NCBI RefSeq assembly: GCF_029227915.1
Contig: NC_079879.1
Span: forward strand, 2,294,001 to 2,358,000
DNA length: 64,000 nucleotides
From: Hydractinia symbiolongicarpus
Lineage: Eukaryota > Cnidaria > Hydrozoa > Anthoathecata > Hydractiniidae
Direction: 5' to 3'
Part shown: positions 26,794 through 39,520 of the stretch, one piece after another
Numbering within the stretch: the first letter of the stretch is position 1
How the letters are laid out: each line of letters opens with the position of its first letter
Notes under the pieces: model-generated
Seen by the model: the letters and a program-made list of their open reading frames with translations, nothing else
Databases searched by the model: none
Told to the model about the DNA's origin: nothing
Made by a program: the position numbers and the translations under genes

Positions 26794-29700
26794 AAATTTA
26801 GATAAATAAGTCATTTTGTACTGTGGGACCAATCGGAGTCGTTAGGGCGCGCTGAAGAAATAGAGACAGTTTAAAAAACTACATTTCATTGACTTTCTAA
26901 TAGTATCAGTCCGCTTGAGTTGTAACGGTTGCGTCTTATATTCGCACGAACATGTATTTAGCGATTTTCTTCTTGTGTTACTAGGGTACATCGCTTTTAA
27001 AAGTGAAGCGAATGACTGTGAAACTTAATTGAACTTATTTTGGACTTTGATCTTATAAATTTGATAAATGACACAATTTTACTCCAAGAAATAACATTCT
27101 TCTTAATTTGACATGATTGCTGGAACTCAGCGCTTACACTGGGCGCTGTGGTAGCGCTTAAATGAAAAATTTTGGTAAATAAGTCATTTTGTACTGTGGG
27201 ACCAATCGGAGTCGTTAGGGCGCGCTGAAGAAATAGACACAGTTTAAAAAACTACATTTCATTGACTTTCTAATAGTATAGGTCCGCTTTAGTTACAGCG
27301 GTTGCGTCTTATATTCGTACCAACATGTATTCAGCGATATTTTTCTGATATTACTAGGTTGCATCGCTTTTAACAGTGAAACGATTGACTGTGGGACTTA
27401 ATTGAACTTATTTTGGACTTTGATCTTATAAATGTGATAAATGACACAATTTGACTCCAAGAAATAACATTCTTCTTAATTTGACATGATTGCTGGAATT
27501 CAGCGATTACACTGGGCGCTGTGGTAGCGCTTAAATGAAAAATTTAGATAAGTAAGTCATTTCGTACTGTAGGCCCAATCGCAGTCGTTAGCGCGCGCTG
27601 AAGAAATAGAGACAGTTTCAAAAACTACATTTCATTGACTTTCTAACAGTATTAGTCCGCTTGAGTTACAACGGTTGCGTCACATATTCGTACTAACATG
27701 TATTAAACGATATTTTACTGATATTACTAGGTTGCATCGCTTTTAATAGTGAAACGATTGACGGTGGGACTTATTTGAACTGATTTTGGACTTTGACCTT
27801 ATAAATGTGATAAATGACACAACTGTATTCAAAGAAATAACATTCTTCTTAATTTGACATGATTGCTGGAACTCAGCGATTACACTGGGCGCTATGGTAC
27901 CGCTTTAATGAAAAATTTAGATAAATAAGTCATTTTGTACTGTGGGACCAATCGGAGTCGTTAGGGCGCGCTGAAGAAATAGAGACAGTTTAAAAAACTA
28001 CATTTCATTGACTTTCTAATAGTATAGGTCCGCTTTAGTTACAGCGGTTGCGTCTTATATTCGTACCAACATGTATTCAGCGATATTTTTCTGATATTAC
28101 TAGGTTGCATCGCTTTTAACAGTGAAACGATTGACTGTGGGACTTAATTGAACTTATTTTGGACTTTGATCTTATAAATGTGATAAATGACACAATTTGA
28201 CTCCAAGAAATAACATTCTTCTTAATTTGACATGATTGCTGGAATTCAGCGACTGCACAGGGCGCTGTGTAGCGCTTTAATGAAAAATTTAGATAAATAA
28301 GTCATTTTGTACTGTGGGAACAATCGTAGCCGTTAGCGCGCGCTGAAGAAATAGAGACAGTTTCAAAAACTACATTTCAATGACTTTCTAACAGTATCAG
28401 TCCGCTTGAGTTGCAACGGTTGTGTCTTATATTCGTACGAACATGTATTTAGCGATTTTCTTCTTGTGTTACTAGGGTACATCGCTTTTAAAAGTGAAGC
28501 GATTGACTGTGAAACTTAATTGAACTTATTTTGGACTTTGATCTTATAAATTTGATAAATGACACAATTTGACTCCAAGAAATAACATTCTTCTTAATTT
28601 GACATGATTGCTGGAACTCAGCGGTTACACTGGGCGCTGTGGTAGCGCTTTAATGAAAAATTTGTATAAATAAGTCATTTTGTACTGTGGGACCAATCGT
28701 AGTCGTTAGCGCGCGCTGAAGAAATAGAGACAGTTTCACAAACCACATTTCATTGACTTTCTAACAGTATCAGTCCGCTTGAGTTACAACGCTTGCGTCA
28801 CATATTCGTACGAACATGTATTTAGTGATATTTCTCTGATAATACTAGGTTGCATCACTTTTAATAGTAAAACGATTGACTGTGGGACTTATTTGAATTA
28901 TTTAGGACTTCGACCTTATAAATGTGATAAAGGACACAATTGGACTCCAAGAAATAACATTCTCCTTTATTTGACATGATTGCTGGAATTCAGCGATTAC
29001 ACAGGGCGCTGTGATAGAGTTTCACTTAAAATTTTAGATTAATAAGTCATTGTGTAACGTAGGACCAATCCCAGCCGTTAGCGTTCGTTGAAGAAATAGA
29101 GACATTTTCAAAAATTACAATTCATTGAATTTCCAGCGGTATCAATCCGTTTGAGGTAAAACGGTTTCGTCGCATATTCGTACCAACATTTATTTTGCGA
29201 CATTTTTCTGATATCACTAGGTTGCATCGCTTTTAACAGTGAAACGATTGACGTTGGGACTTAATTGAACTGATTTTGGACTTTGACCTTATAAATGTGA
29301 TAAATGACACAATTGGACTCCAAGAAGTAACATTCTTCTTAATTTTACATGATTGCTTGAACTCAGCGATTACACAGGGCGCTGTGATAGCGTTTCACTT
29401 AAAATTTTAGATTAATAAGTCATTGTGTAACGTGGGACCAATCCTAGCCGTTAGCGTTCGTTGAAGAAATAGAGACATTTTCAAAAATTACAATTCATTG
29501 AATTTCCAACGGTATCAATCCATTTGAGGTAAAACGGTTTCGTCGCATATTCGTACCAACATTTATTTTGCGACATTTTTCTGATATCACTAGGTTGCAT
29601 CGCTTTTAACAGTGAAACGATTGACGTTGGGACTTAATTGAACTGACTTTGGACTTTGACCTTATAAATGTAATAAATAACACAATTGGACTCCAAGAAG

Positions 29701-32011
29701 TAACATTCTTCTTAATTTGACATGATTGCTTGAACTCAGCGATTACACTGGGCGCTGTGGTAGCGCTTAAATGAAAAATTTAGATAAGTAAGTCATTTCG
29801 TACTGTAGGACCAATCGCAGTCGTTAGCGCGCGCTGAAGAAATAGAGACAGTTTCAAAAACTACATTTCATTGACTTTCTAACAGTATTAGTCCGCTTGA
29901 GTTACAACGGTTGCGTCACATATACGTACCAACATGTATTAAACGATATTTTACTGATATTACTAGGTTGCATCGCTTTTAATAGTGAAACGATTGACGG
30001 TGGGACTTAATTGAACTGATTTTGGACTTTGACCTTATAAATGTGATAAATGACACAATTGGACTCCAAGAAGTAACATTCTTCTTAATTTTACATGATT
30101 GCTTGAACTCAGCGATTACACATGGCGCTGTGATAGCGTTTCACTTAAAATTTTAGATTAATAAGTCATTGTGTAACATGGGACCAATCCTAGCCGTTAG
30201 CGTTCGTTGAAGAAATAGAGACATTTTCAAAAATTACAATTCATTGAATTTCCAACGGTATCAATCCATTTGAGGTAAAACGGTTTCGTCGCATATTCGT
30301 ACCAACATTTATTTTGCGACATTTTTCTGATATCACTAGGTTGCATCGCTTTTAACAGTGAAACGATTGACGTTGGGACTTAATTGAACTGACTTTGGAC
30401 TTTGACCTTATAAATGTAATAAATGACACAATTGGACTCCAAGAAGTAACATTCTTCTTAATTTGACATGATTGCTTGAACTCAGCGATTACACTGGGCG
30501 CTGTGGTAGCGCTTAAATGAAAAATTTAGATAAGTAAGTCATTTCGTACTGTGGGACCAATCGCAGTCGTTAGCGCGCGCTGAAGAAATAGAGACAGTTT
30601 CAAAAACTACATTTCATTGACTTTCTAACAGTATTAGTCCGCTTGAGTTACAACGGTTGCGTCACATATTCGTACCAACTTGTATTAAACGATATTTTAC
30701 TGATATTACTAGGTTGCATCGCTTTTAATAGTGAAACGATTGACGGTGGGACTTATTTGAACTGATTTTGGACTTTGACCTTATAAATGTGATAAATGAC
30801 ACAACTGTATTCAAAGAAATAACATTCTTCTTAATTTGACATGATTGCTGGAACTCAGCGATTACACTGGGCGCTATGGTACCGCTTTAATGAAAAATTT
30901 AGATAAATAAATCATTTTGTACTGTGGGACCAATCGGAGTCGTTAGGGCGCGCTGAAGAAATAGAGACAGTTTAAAAAACTACATTTCATTGACTTTCTA
31001 ATAGTATAGGTCCGCTTTAGTTACAGCGGTTGCGTTTTATATTCGTACCAACATGTATTCAGCGATATTTTTCTGATATTAGTAGGTTGCATCGCTTTTA
31101 ACAGTGAAATGATTGACTGTGGGCTTAATTGAACTTATTTTGGACTTTGATCTTATAAATGTGATAAATGACACAATTTGACTCCAAGAAATAACATTCT
31201 TCTTAATTTGACATCATTGCTGGAATTCAGCGACTGCACAGGGCGCTGTGTAGCGCTTTAATGAAAAATTTAGATAAATAAGTCATTTTGTACTGTGGGA
31301 CCAATCGTAGCCGTTAGCGCGCGCTGAAGAAATAGAGACAGTTTCAAAAACTACATTTCAATGACTTTCTAACAGTATCAGTCCGCTTGAGTTGCAACGG
31401 TTGCGTCTTATATTCGCACGAACATGTATTTAGCGATTTTCTTCTTGTGGTACTAGGGTACATCGCTTTTAAAAGTGAAGCGATTGACTGTGAAACTTAA
31501 TTGAACTTATTTTGGACTTTGATCTTATAAATTTGATAAATGACACAATTTGACTCCAAGAAATAACATTCTTCTTAATTTGACATGATTGCTGGAACTC
31601 AGCGATTACACTGGGCGCTATGGTACCGCTTTAATGAAAAATTTAGATAAATAAGTCATTTTGTACTGTGGGACCAATCGGAGTCGTTAGCGCGAGCTGA
31701 AGAAATAGAGACATTTTCAAAAACTACATTTCATTGACTTTCTAATAGTATAGGTCCGCTTGAGTTACAACGGTTGCGTCACATATTCGTACCAACATGT
31801 ATTAAACGATATTTTACTGATATTACTAGGTTGCATCGCTTTTAATAGTGAAACGATTGACGGTGGGACTTATTTGAACTGATTTTGGACTTTGACCTTA
31901 TAATTGTGATAAATGACACAACTGTATTCCAAGAAATAACATTCTTCTTAATTTGACATGATTGCTGGAAATCAGCGATTACACTGGGCGCTATGGTACC
32001 GCTTTAATGAA

Positions 32012-32629
32012 AAATTTAGATAAATAAGTCATTTTGTACTGTGGGACCAATCGGAGTCGTTAGCGCGCGCTGAAGAAATAGAGACATTTTCAAAAACTAC
32101 ATTTCATTGACTTTCTAATAGTATAGGTCCGCTTGAGTTACAGCGGTTGCGTCTTATATTCGTACCAACATGTATTCAGCGATATTTTTCTGATATTACT
32201 AGGTTGCATCGCTTTTAACAGTGAAACGATTGACTGTGGGACTTAATTGAACTTATTTTGGACTTTGATCTTATAAATGTGATAAATGACACAATTTGAC
32301 TCCAAGAAATAACATTCTTCTTAATTTGACATGAATGCTGGAATTCAGCGATTGCATTTCCAGCGGTATCAATCCGTTTGAGGTAAAACGGTTTCGTCGC
32401 ATATTCGTACCAACATTTATTTTGCGACATTTTTCTGATATCACTAGGTTGCATCGCTTTTAACAGTGAAACGATTGACGTTGGGACTTAATTGAACTGA
32501 TTTTGGAGTCTGACCTTATAAATGTGATAAATGACACAATTGGACTCCAAGAAGTAACATTCTTCTTAATTTGACATGATTGCTTGAACTCAGCGATTAC
32601 ACTGGGCGTTGTGGTAGCGCTTAAATGAA
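32012..32629. repeat. Fused double monomer, 618 bp (128-bp deletion)
   Basis: CAGCGATTGCA is joined to TTTCCAGCGGTATC near 32,356. The partner at 19,541-19,690 retains CAGGGCGCTG, a monomer boundary and the following ~100 bases. The end of one unit and the start of the next are lost, leaving 373+373-128 bases between anchors. The deletion is absent from the first block copy and from the related copy at 50,270-50,400, so it is probably recent and private to this copy. A minus-strand open frame (32,215-32,454) spans the join by chance. Confidence 0.9.
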
Positions 32630-33002
32630 AAATTTAGATAAGTAAGTCATTTCGTACTGTGGGACCAATCGCAGTCGTTAGCGCGCGCTGAAGAAATAGA
32701 GACAGTTTCAAAAACTACATTTCATTGACTTTCTAATAGTATATGTCCGCTTGAGTTACAGCGGTTGCGTCTTATATTCGTACCAACATGTATTCAGCGA
32801 TATTTTTCTGATATTACTAGGTTGCATCGCTTTTAACAGTGAAACGATTGACTGTGAGACTTAATTGAAATTATTTTAGACTTTGATCTTATAAATTTGA
32901 TAAATAACACAATTTGACTCCAAGAAATAACATTCTTCTTAATTTGACATGATTGCTGGAACTCAGCGGTTACACTGGGCGCTGTGGTAGCGCTTTAATG
33001 AA

Positions 33003-33307
33003 AAATTTGTATAAATAAGTCATTTTGTACTGTGGGACCAATCGGAGTCGTTAGCGCGCACTGAAGAAATAGAGACAGTTTATTCGTACGAACATGTATT
33101 TAGTGATATTTCTCTGATAATACTAGGTTGCATCACTTTTAACAGTGAAACGATTGACTGTGGGACTTATTTGAATTATTTAGGACTTCGACCTTATAAA
33201 TGTGATAAATGACACAATTGGACTCCAAGAAATAACATTCTCCTTTATTTGACATGATTGCTGGAATTCAGCGATTACACAGGGCGCTGTGATAGCGTTT
33301 CACTTAA
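33003..33307. repeat. Truncated monomer, 305 bp, copy 2
   Basis: It has the same GACAGTTTATTCGTACG join as at 20,327, at offset 12,676. Confidence 0.9.
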
Positions 33308-35540
33308 AATTTTAGATTAATAAGTCATTGTGTAACGTGGGACCAATCGTAGTCGTTAGCGCGCGTGAAGAAATAGAGACAGTTTCACAAACCACATTTC
33401 ACTGACTTTCTAACAGTATCAGTCCGCTTGAGTTACAACGGTTGCGTCACATATTCGTACGAACATGTATTTAGTGATATTTCTCTGATAATACTAGGTT
33501 GCATCACTTTTAATAGTGAAACGATTGACTGTGGGACTTATTTGAATTATTTAGGACTTCGACCTTATAAATGTGATAAATGACCCAATTTGATTCCAAG
33601 AAATGACACTCTTCTTAATTTGACATGATTGCTGGAACTCAACGATTACACTGGGCGCTGTGGTAGAGCTTTAATGAAAAATTTAGATAAATTAGTCATT
33701 TTGTACTGTGGGACCAATCGTAGTCGTTAGCGCGCGCTGAAGAAATAGAGACAGTTTCAAAAATTACAATTCATTGAATTTCCAGCGGTATCAATCCGTT
33801 TGAGGTAAAACGGTTTCGTCGCATATTCGTACCAACATTTATTTTGCGACATTTTTCTGATATCACTAGGTTGCATCGCTTTTAACAGTGAAACGATTGA
33901 CGTTGGGACTTAATTGAACTGATTTTGGAGTTTGACCTTATAAATGTGATAAATGACAAAATTTGATTCCAAGAAATGACACTCTTCTTAATTTGACATG
34001 ATTGCTGGAACTCAGCGATTACACTGGGCGCTGTGGTAGAGCTTTAATGAAAAATTTAGATAAATTAGTCATTTTGTACTGTGGGACCAATCGTAGTCGT
34101 TAGCGCGCGCTGAAGAAATAGAGACAGTTTCAAAAATTACAATTCATTGAATTTCCAGCGGTATCAATCCGTTTGAGGTAAAACGGTTTCGTCGCATATT
34201 CGTACCAACATTTATTTTGCGACATTTTTCTGATATCACTAGGTTGCATCGCTTTTAACAGTGAAACGATTGACGTTGGGACTTAATTGAACTGATTTTG
34301 GAGTTTGACCTTATAAATGTGATAAATGACACAATTGGACTCCAAGAAGTAACATTCTTCTTCATTTGACATGATTGCTTAAACTCAGCGATTACACTGG
34401 GCGTTGTGGTAGCGCTTAAATGAAAAATTTAGATAAGTAAGTCATTTCTTACTGTGGGACCAATCGCAGTCGTTAGCGCGCGCTGAAGAAATAGAGACAG
34501 TTTCAAAAACTACATTTCATTGACTTTCTAATAGTATATGTCCGCTTGAGTTACAGCGGTTGCGTCTTATATTCGTACCAACATGTATTCAGCGATATTT
34601 TTCTGATATTACTAGGTTGCATCGCTTTTAACAGTGAAACGATTGACTGTGGGAATTAATTGAAATTATTTTGGACTTTGATCTTATAAATTTGATAAAT
34701 GACACAATTTGACTCCAAGAAATAACATTCTTCTTAATTTGACATGATTGCTGGAACTCAGCGGTTACACTGGGCGCTGTGGTAGCGCTTTAATGAAAAA
34801 TTTGTATAAATAAGTCATTTTTTACTGTGGGACCAATCGGAGTCGTTAGCGCGCGCTGAAGAAATAGAGACAGTCTCACAACCACATTTCATTGACATTC
34901 TAACAGTATCAGTCCGCTTGAGTTACAACGGTTGCGTCACATATTCGTACGAACATGTATTTAGTGATATTTCTCTGATAATACTAGGTTGCATCACTTT
35001 TAACAGTGAAACGATTGACTGTGGGACTTATTTGAATTATTTAGGACTTCGACCTTATAAATGTGATAAATGACACAATTGGACTCCAAGAAATAACATT
35101 CTCCTTTATTTGACATGATTGCTGGAAATCAGCGATTACACTGGGCGCTGTGGTACCGCTTTAATGAAAAATTTAGATAAATAAGTCATTTTGTACTGTG
35201 GGACCAATCGTAGTCGTTAGCGCGCGCTGAAGAAATAGAGACAGTTTCACAAACCACATTTTATTGACTTTCTAACAGTATCAGTCCGCTTGAGTTACAA
35301 CGGTTGCGTCACATATTCGTACGAACATGTATTTAGTGATATTTCTTTGATAATACTAGGTTGCATCACTTTTAATAGTAAAACGATTGACTGTGGGACT
35401 TATTTGAATGATTTAGGACTTCGACCTAATAAATGAGATAAATGACGCAATTGGACTCCAAGAAATAACATTCTCCTTTATTTGACATGATTGCTGGAAT
35501 TCAGCGATTACACAGGGCGCTGTGATAGAGTTTCACTTAA

Positions 35541-35854
35541 AATTTTAGATTAATAAGTCATTGTGTAACGTGGGACCAATCCTAGCCGTTAGCGTTCGTT
35601 GAAGAAATAGAGACAGTTTCACAAACCACATTTCATTGACTTTCTAACAGTATTAGTCCGCTTGAGTTAGAAGGGTTGCGTCACATATTCGTACCAACAT
35701 TTATTTGAACTGATTTTTGAACTGATTTTGGACTTTGACCTTATAAATGTTATAAATGACACAATTGGACTCCAAGAAATAGCATTCTTCTTAATTTGAC
35801 ATGATTGCTGGAACTCAGCGATTACACTGGGCGCTATGGTACCGCTTTAATGAA
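35541..35854. repeat. Truncated monomer, 314 bp, copy 2
   Basis: It has the same TTATTT microhomology junction as at 22,865, at offset 12,676. The preceding AGTTAGAAGG variant is also shared. Confidence 0.9.
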
Positions 35855-36005
35855 AAATTTAGATAAATAAGTCATTTTGTACTGTTGGACCAATCGGAGT
35901 CGTTAGCGCGCGCTGAAGAAATAGAGACATTTTCAAAAACTACATTTCATTGACTTTCTAATAGTATAGGTCCGCTTGAGTTACAGCGGTTGCGTCTTTT
36001 ATTCG

Positions 36006-39000
36006 TACCAACATGTATTCAGCGATATTTTTCTGATATTACTAGGTTGCATCGCTTTTAACAGTGAAACGATTGACTGTGGGACTTAATTGAACTTATT
36101 TTGGACTTTGATCTTATAAATGTGATAAATGACACTATTTGACTCCAAGAAATAACATTCTTCTTAATTTGACATGATTGCTGGAATTCAGCGATTGCAC
36201 AGGGCGCTGTGTAGCGCTTTAATGAAAAATTTAGTTAAATAAGTCATTTTGTACTGTGGGACCCAATCGTAGCCGTTAGCGCGCGCTGAAGAAATAGAGA
36301 CAGTTTCAAAAACTACATTTCAATGACTTTCTAACAGTATCAGTCCGCTTGAGTTGCAACAGTTGCGTCTTATATTCGCACGAACATGTATTTAGCGATT
36401 TTCTTCTTGTGTTACTAGGGTACATCGCTTTTAAAAGTGAAGCGATTGACTGTGAAACTTAATTGAATTGATTTTGGACTTTGACCTTATAAATGTTATA
36501 AATGACACAATTGAACTCCAAGAAATAGCATTCTTCTTAATTTGACATGATTGCTAGAACTCAGCGATTACACTGGGCGCTGTGGTAGCGCTTTAATGAA
36601 AAATTTGTATAAAAAAGTCATTTTGTACTGTGAGACCAATCGTAGTCGTTAGCGCGCGCTGAAGAATTAGAGACAGTTTCACAAACCACATTTCATTGAC
36701 TTTCTAACAGTATCAGTCCGCTTGAGTTACAACGGTTGCGTCACATATTCGTACGAACATGTATTTAGTGATATTTCTCTGATAATACTAGGTTGCATCA
36801 CTTTTAATAGTGAAACGATTGACTGTGGGACTTATTTAAATTATTTAGGACTTCGACCTTATAAATGTGATAAATGACCCAATTTGATTCCAAGAAATGA
36901 CACTCTTCTTAATTTGACATGATTGCTGGAACTCAACGATTACACTGGGCGCTGTGGTAGAGCTTTAATGAAAAATTTAGATAAATTAGTCATTTTGTAC
37001 TGTGGGACCAATCGTAGTCGTTACGCGCGCTGAAGAAATAGAGACATTTTTAAAAACTACAATTCATTGAATTTCCAGCGGTATCAATCCGTTTGAGGTA
37101 AAACGGTTTCTTCGCATATTCGTACCAACATTTATTTTGCGACATTTTTCTGATATCACTAGGTTGCATCGCTTTTAACAGTGAAACGATTGACGTTGGG
37201 ACTTAATTGAACTGATTTTGGAGTTTGACCTTATAAATGTGATAAATGACACAATTTGATTCCAAGAAATGACACTCTTCTTAATTTGACATGATTGCTG
37301 GAACTCAGCGATTACACTGGGCGCTGTGGTAGAGCTTTAATGAAAAATTTAGATAAATTAGTCATTTTGTACTGTGGGACCAATCGTAGTCGTTAGCGCG
37401 CGCTGAAGAAATAGAGACAGTTTCAAAAATTACAATTCATTGAATTTCCAGCGGTATCAATCCGTTTGAGGTAAAACGGTTTCGTCGCATATTCGTACCA
37501 ACATTTATTTTGCGACATTTTTCTGATATCACTAGGTTGCATCGCTTTTAACAGTGAAACGATTGACGTTGGGACTTAATTGAACTGATTTTGGAGTTTG
37601 ACCTTATAAATGTGATAAATGACACAATTGGACTCCAAGAAGTAACATTCTTCTTCATTTGACATGATTGCTTAAACTCAGCGATTACACTGGGCGTTGT
37701 GGTAGCGCTTAAATGAAAAATTTAGATAAGTAAGTCATTTCTTACTGTGGGACCAATCGCAGTCGTTAGCGCGCGCTGAAGAAATAGAGACAGTTTCAAA
37801 AACTACATTTCATTGACTTTCTAATAGTATATGTCCGCTTGAGTTACAGCGGTTGCGTCTTATATTCGTACCAACATGTATTCAGCGATATTTTTCTGAT
37901 ATTACTAGGTTGCATCGCTTTTAACAGTGAAACGATTGACTGTGGGAATTAATTGAAATTATTTTGGACTTTGATCTTATAAATTTGATAAATGACACAA
38001 TTTGACTCCAAGAAATAACATTCTTCTTAATTTGACATGATTGCTGGAACTCAGCGGTTACACTGGGCGCTGTGGTAGCGCTTTAATGAAAAATTTGTAT
38101 AAATAAGTCATTTTTTACTGTGGGACCAATCGGAGTCGTTAGCGCGCGCTGAAGAAATAGAGACAGTCTCACAACCACATTTCATTGACATTCTAACAGT
38201 ATCAGTCCGCTTGAGTTACAACGGTTGCGTCACATATTCGTACGAACATGTATTTAGTGATATTTCTCTGATAATACTAGGTTGCATCACTTTTAACAGT
38301 GAAACGATTGACTGTGGGACTTATTTGAATTATTTAGGACTTCGACCTTATAAATGTGATAAATGACACAATTGGACTCCAAGAAATAACATTCTCCTTT
38401 ATTTGACATGATTGCTGGAAATCAGCGATTACACTGGGCGCTGTGGTACCGCTTTAATGAAAAATTTAGATAAATAAGTCATTTTGTACTGTGGGACCAA
38501 TCGTAGTCGTTAGCGCGCGCTGAAGAAATAGAGACAGTTTCACAAACCACATTTCATTGACTTTCTAACAGTATCAGTCCGCTTGAGTTACAACGGTTGC
38601 GTCACATATTCGTACGAACATGTATTTAGTGATATTTCTTTGATAATACTAGGTTGCATCACTTTTAATAGTAAAACGATTGACTGTGGGACTTATTTGA
38701 ATTATTTAGGACTTCGACCTTATAAATGTGATAAATGACGCAATTGGACTCCAAGAAATAACATTCTCCTTTATTTGACATGATTGCTGGAATTCAGCGA
38801 TTACACAGGGCGCTGTGATAGAGTTTCACTTAAAATTTTAGATTAATAAGTCATTGTGTAACGTGGGACCAATCCTAGCCGTTAGCGTTCGTTGAAGAAA
38901 TAGAGACATTTTCAAAAATTACAATTCATTGAATTTCCAGCGGTATCAATCCGTTTGAGGTAAAACGGTTTCGTCGCATATTCGTACCAACATTTATTTT

Positions 39001-39300
39001 GCGACATTTTTCTGATATCACTAGGTTGCATCGCTTTTAACAGTGAAACGATTGACGTTGGGACTTAATTGAACTGATTTTGGACTTTGACCTTATAAAT
39101 GTGATAAATGACACAATTGGACTCCAAGAAGTAACATTCTTCTTAATTTTACATGATTGCTTGAACTCAGCGATTACACTGGGCGCTGTGGTAGCGCTTA
39201 AATGAAAAATTTAGATAAGTAAGTCATTTCGTACTGTGGGACCAATCGCAGTCGTTAGCGCGCGCTGAAGAAATAGAGACAGTTTCAAAAACTACATTTC
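36006..39300. repeat. Monomers duplicated from the 33-35.6 kb segment (offset ~3,293)
   Basis: After A and B units, about 36,690-38,905 repeats about 33,400-35,610 at offset 3,294. The offset becomes 3,293 after a one-base loss in TTACGCGCGC near 37,022. Shared markers include CAGTCTCACAACCACAT (34,871 and 38,164) and GATATTTCTTTG. After about 38,905 the sequence switches to D-type (TTTTCAAAAATTACAATTC). Confidence 0.82.
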
Positions 39301-39520
39301 ATTGACTTTCTAACAGTATTAGTCCGCTTGAGTTAGAAGGGTTGCGTCACATATTCGTACCAACATTTATTTGAACTGATTTTTGAACTGATTTTGGACT
39401 TTGACCTTATAAATGTTATAAATGACACAATTGGACTCCAAGAAATAGCATTCTTCTTAATTTGACATGATTGCTGGAACTCAGCGATTACACTGGGCGC
39501 TATGGTACCGCTTTAATGAA
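39207..39520. repeat. Truncated monomer, 314 bp, recombinant copy 3
   Basis: The right two-thirds, including AGTTAGAAGG and the TTATTT microhomology join, match the units at 22,865 and 35,541. The left part is a different subtype (TCGCAGTCGTTAGCGCG, TTTCAAAAACTAC). A crossover or conversion end therefore lies at about 39,290-39,330. Confidence 0.85.

Larger units (their letters stand above)
25883..36005. repeat. 10,251-bp higher-order block, second full copy (128 bp shorter)
   Basis: It follows the first block at offset 12,804 up to about 32,356 and at 12,676 afterwards. Matching points include GCGTCACTCG (26,245), the 321-bp unit (26,473), the 305-bp unit (33,003) and the 314-bp unit (35,541). 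The copy leaves the template around 36,005, where the first copy has ATTCGCACG and this one ATTCGTACC. Order inferred from nested markers: 321-, 305- and 314-bp deletions first, then block duplication, then the 128-bp deletion. Confidence 0.9.

Noticed and set aside
32215-32454. 79-codon minus-strand open frame
   Set aside because: It exists only because the 128-bp deletion fuses two monomers; the partner at 19.5 kb lacks it.
13079-36005. CRISPR array or bacterial repeat region
   Set aside because: The period is ~373 bp, with no short repeat/unique spacer alternation and no cas-like genes.
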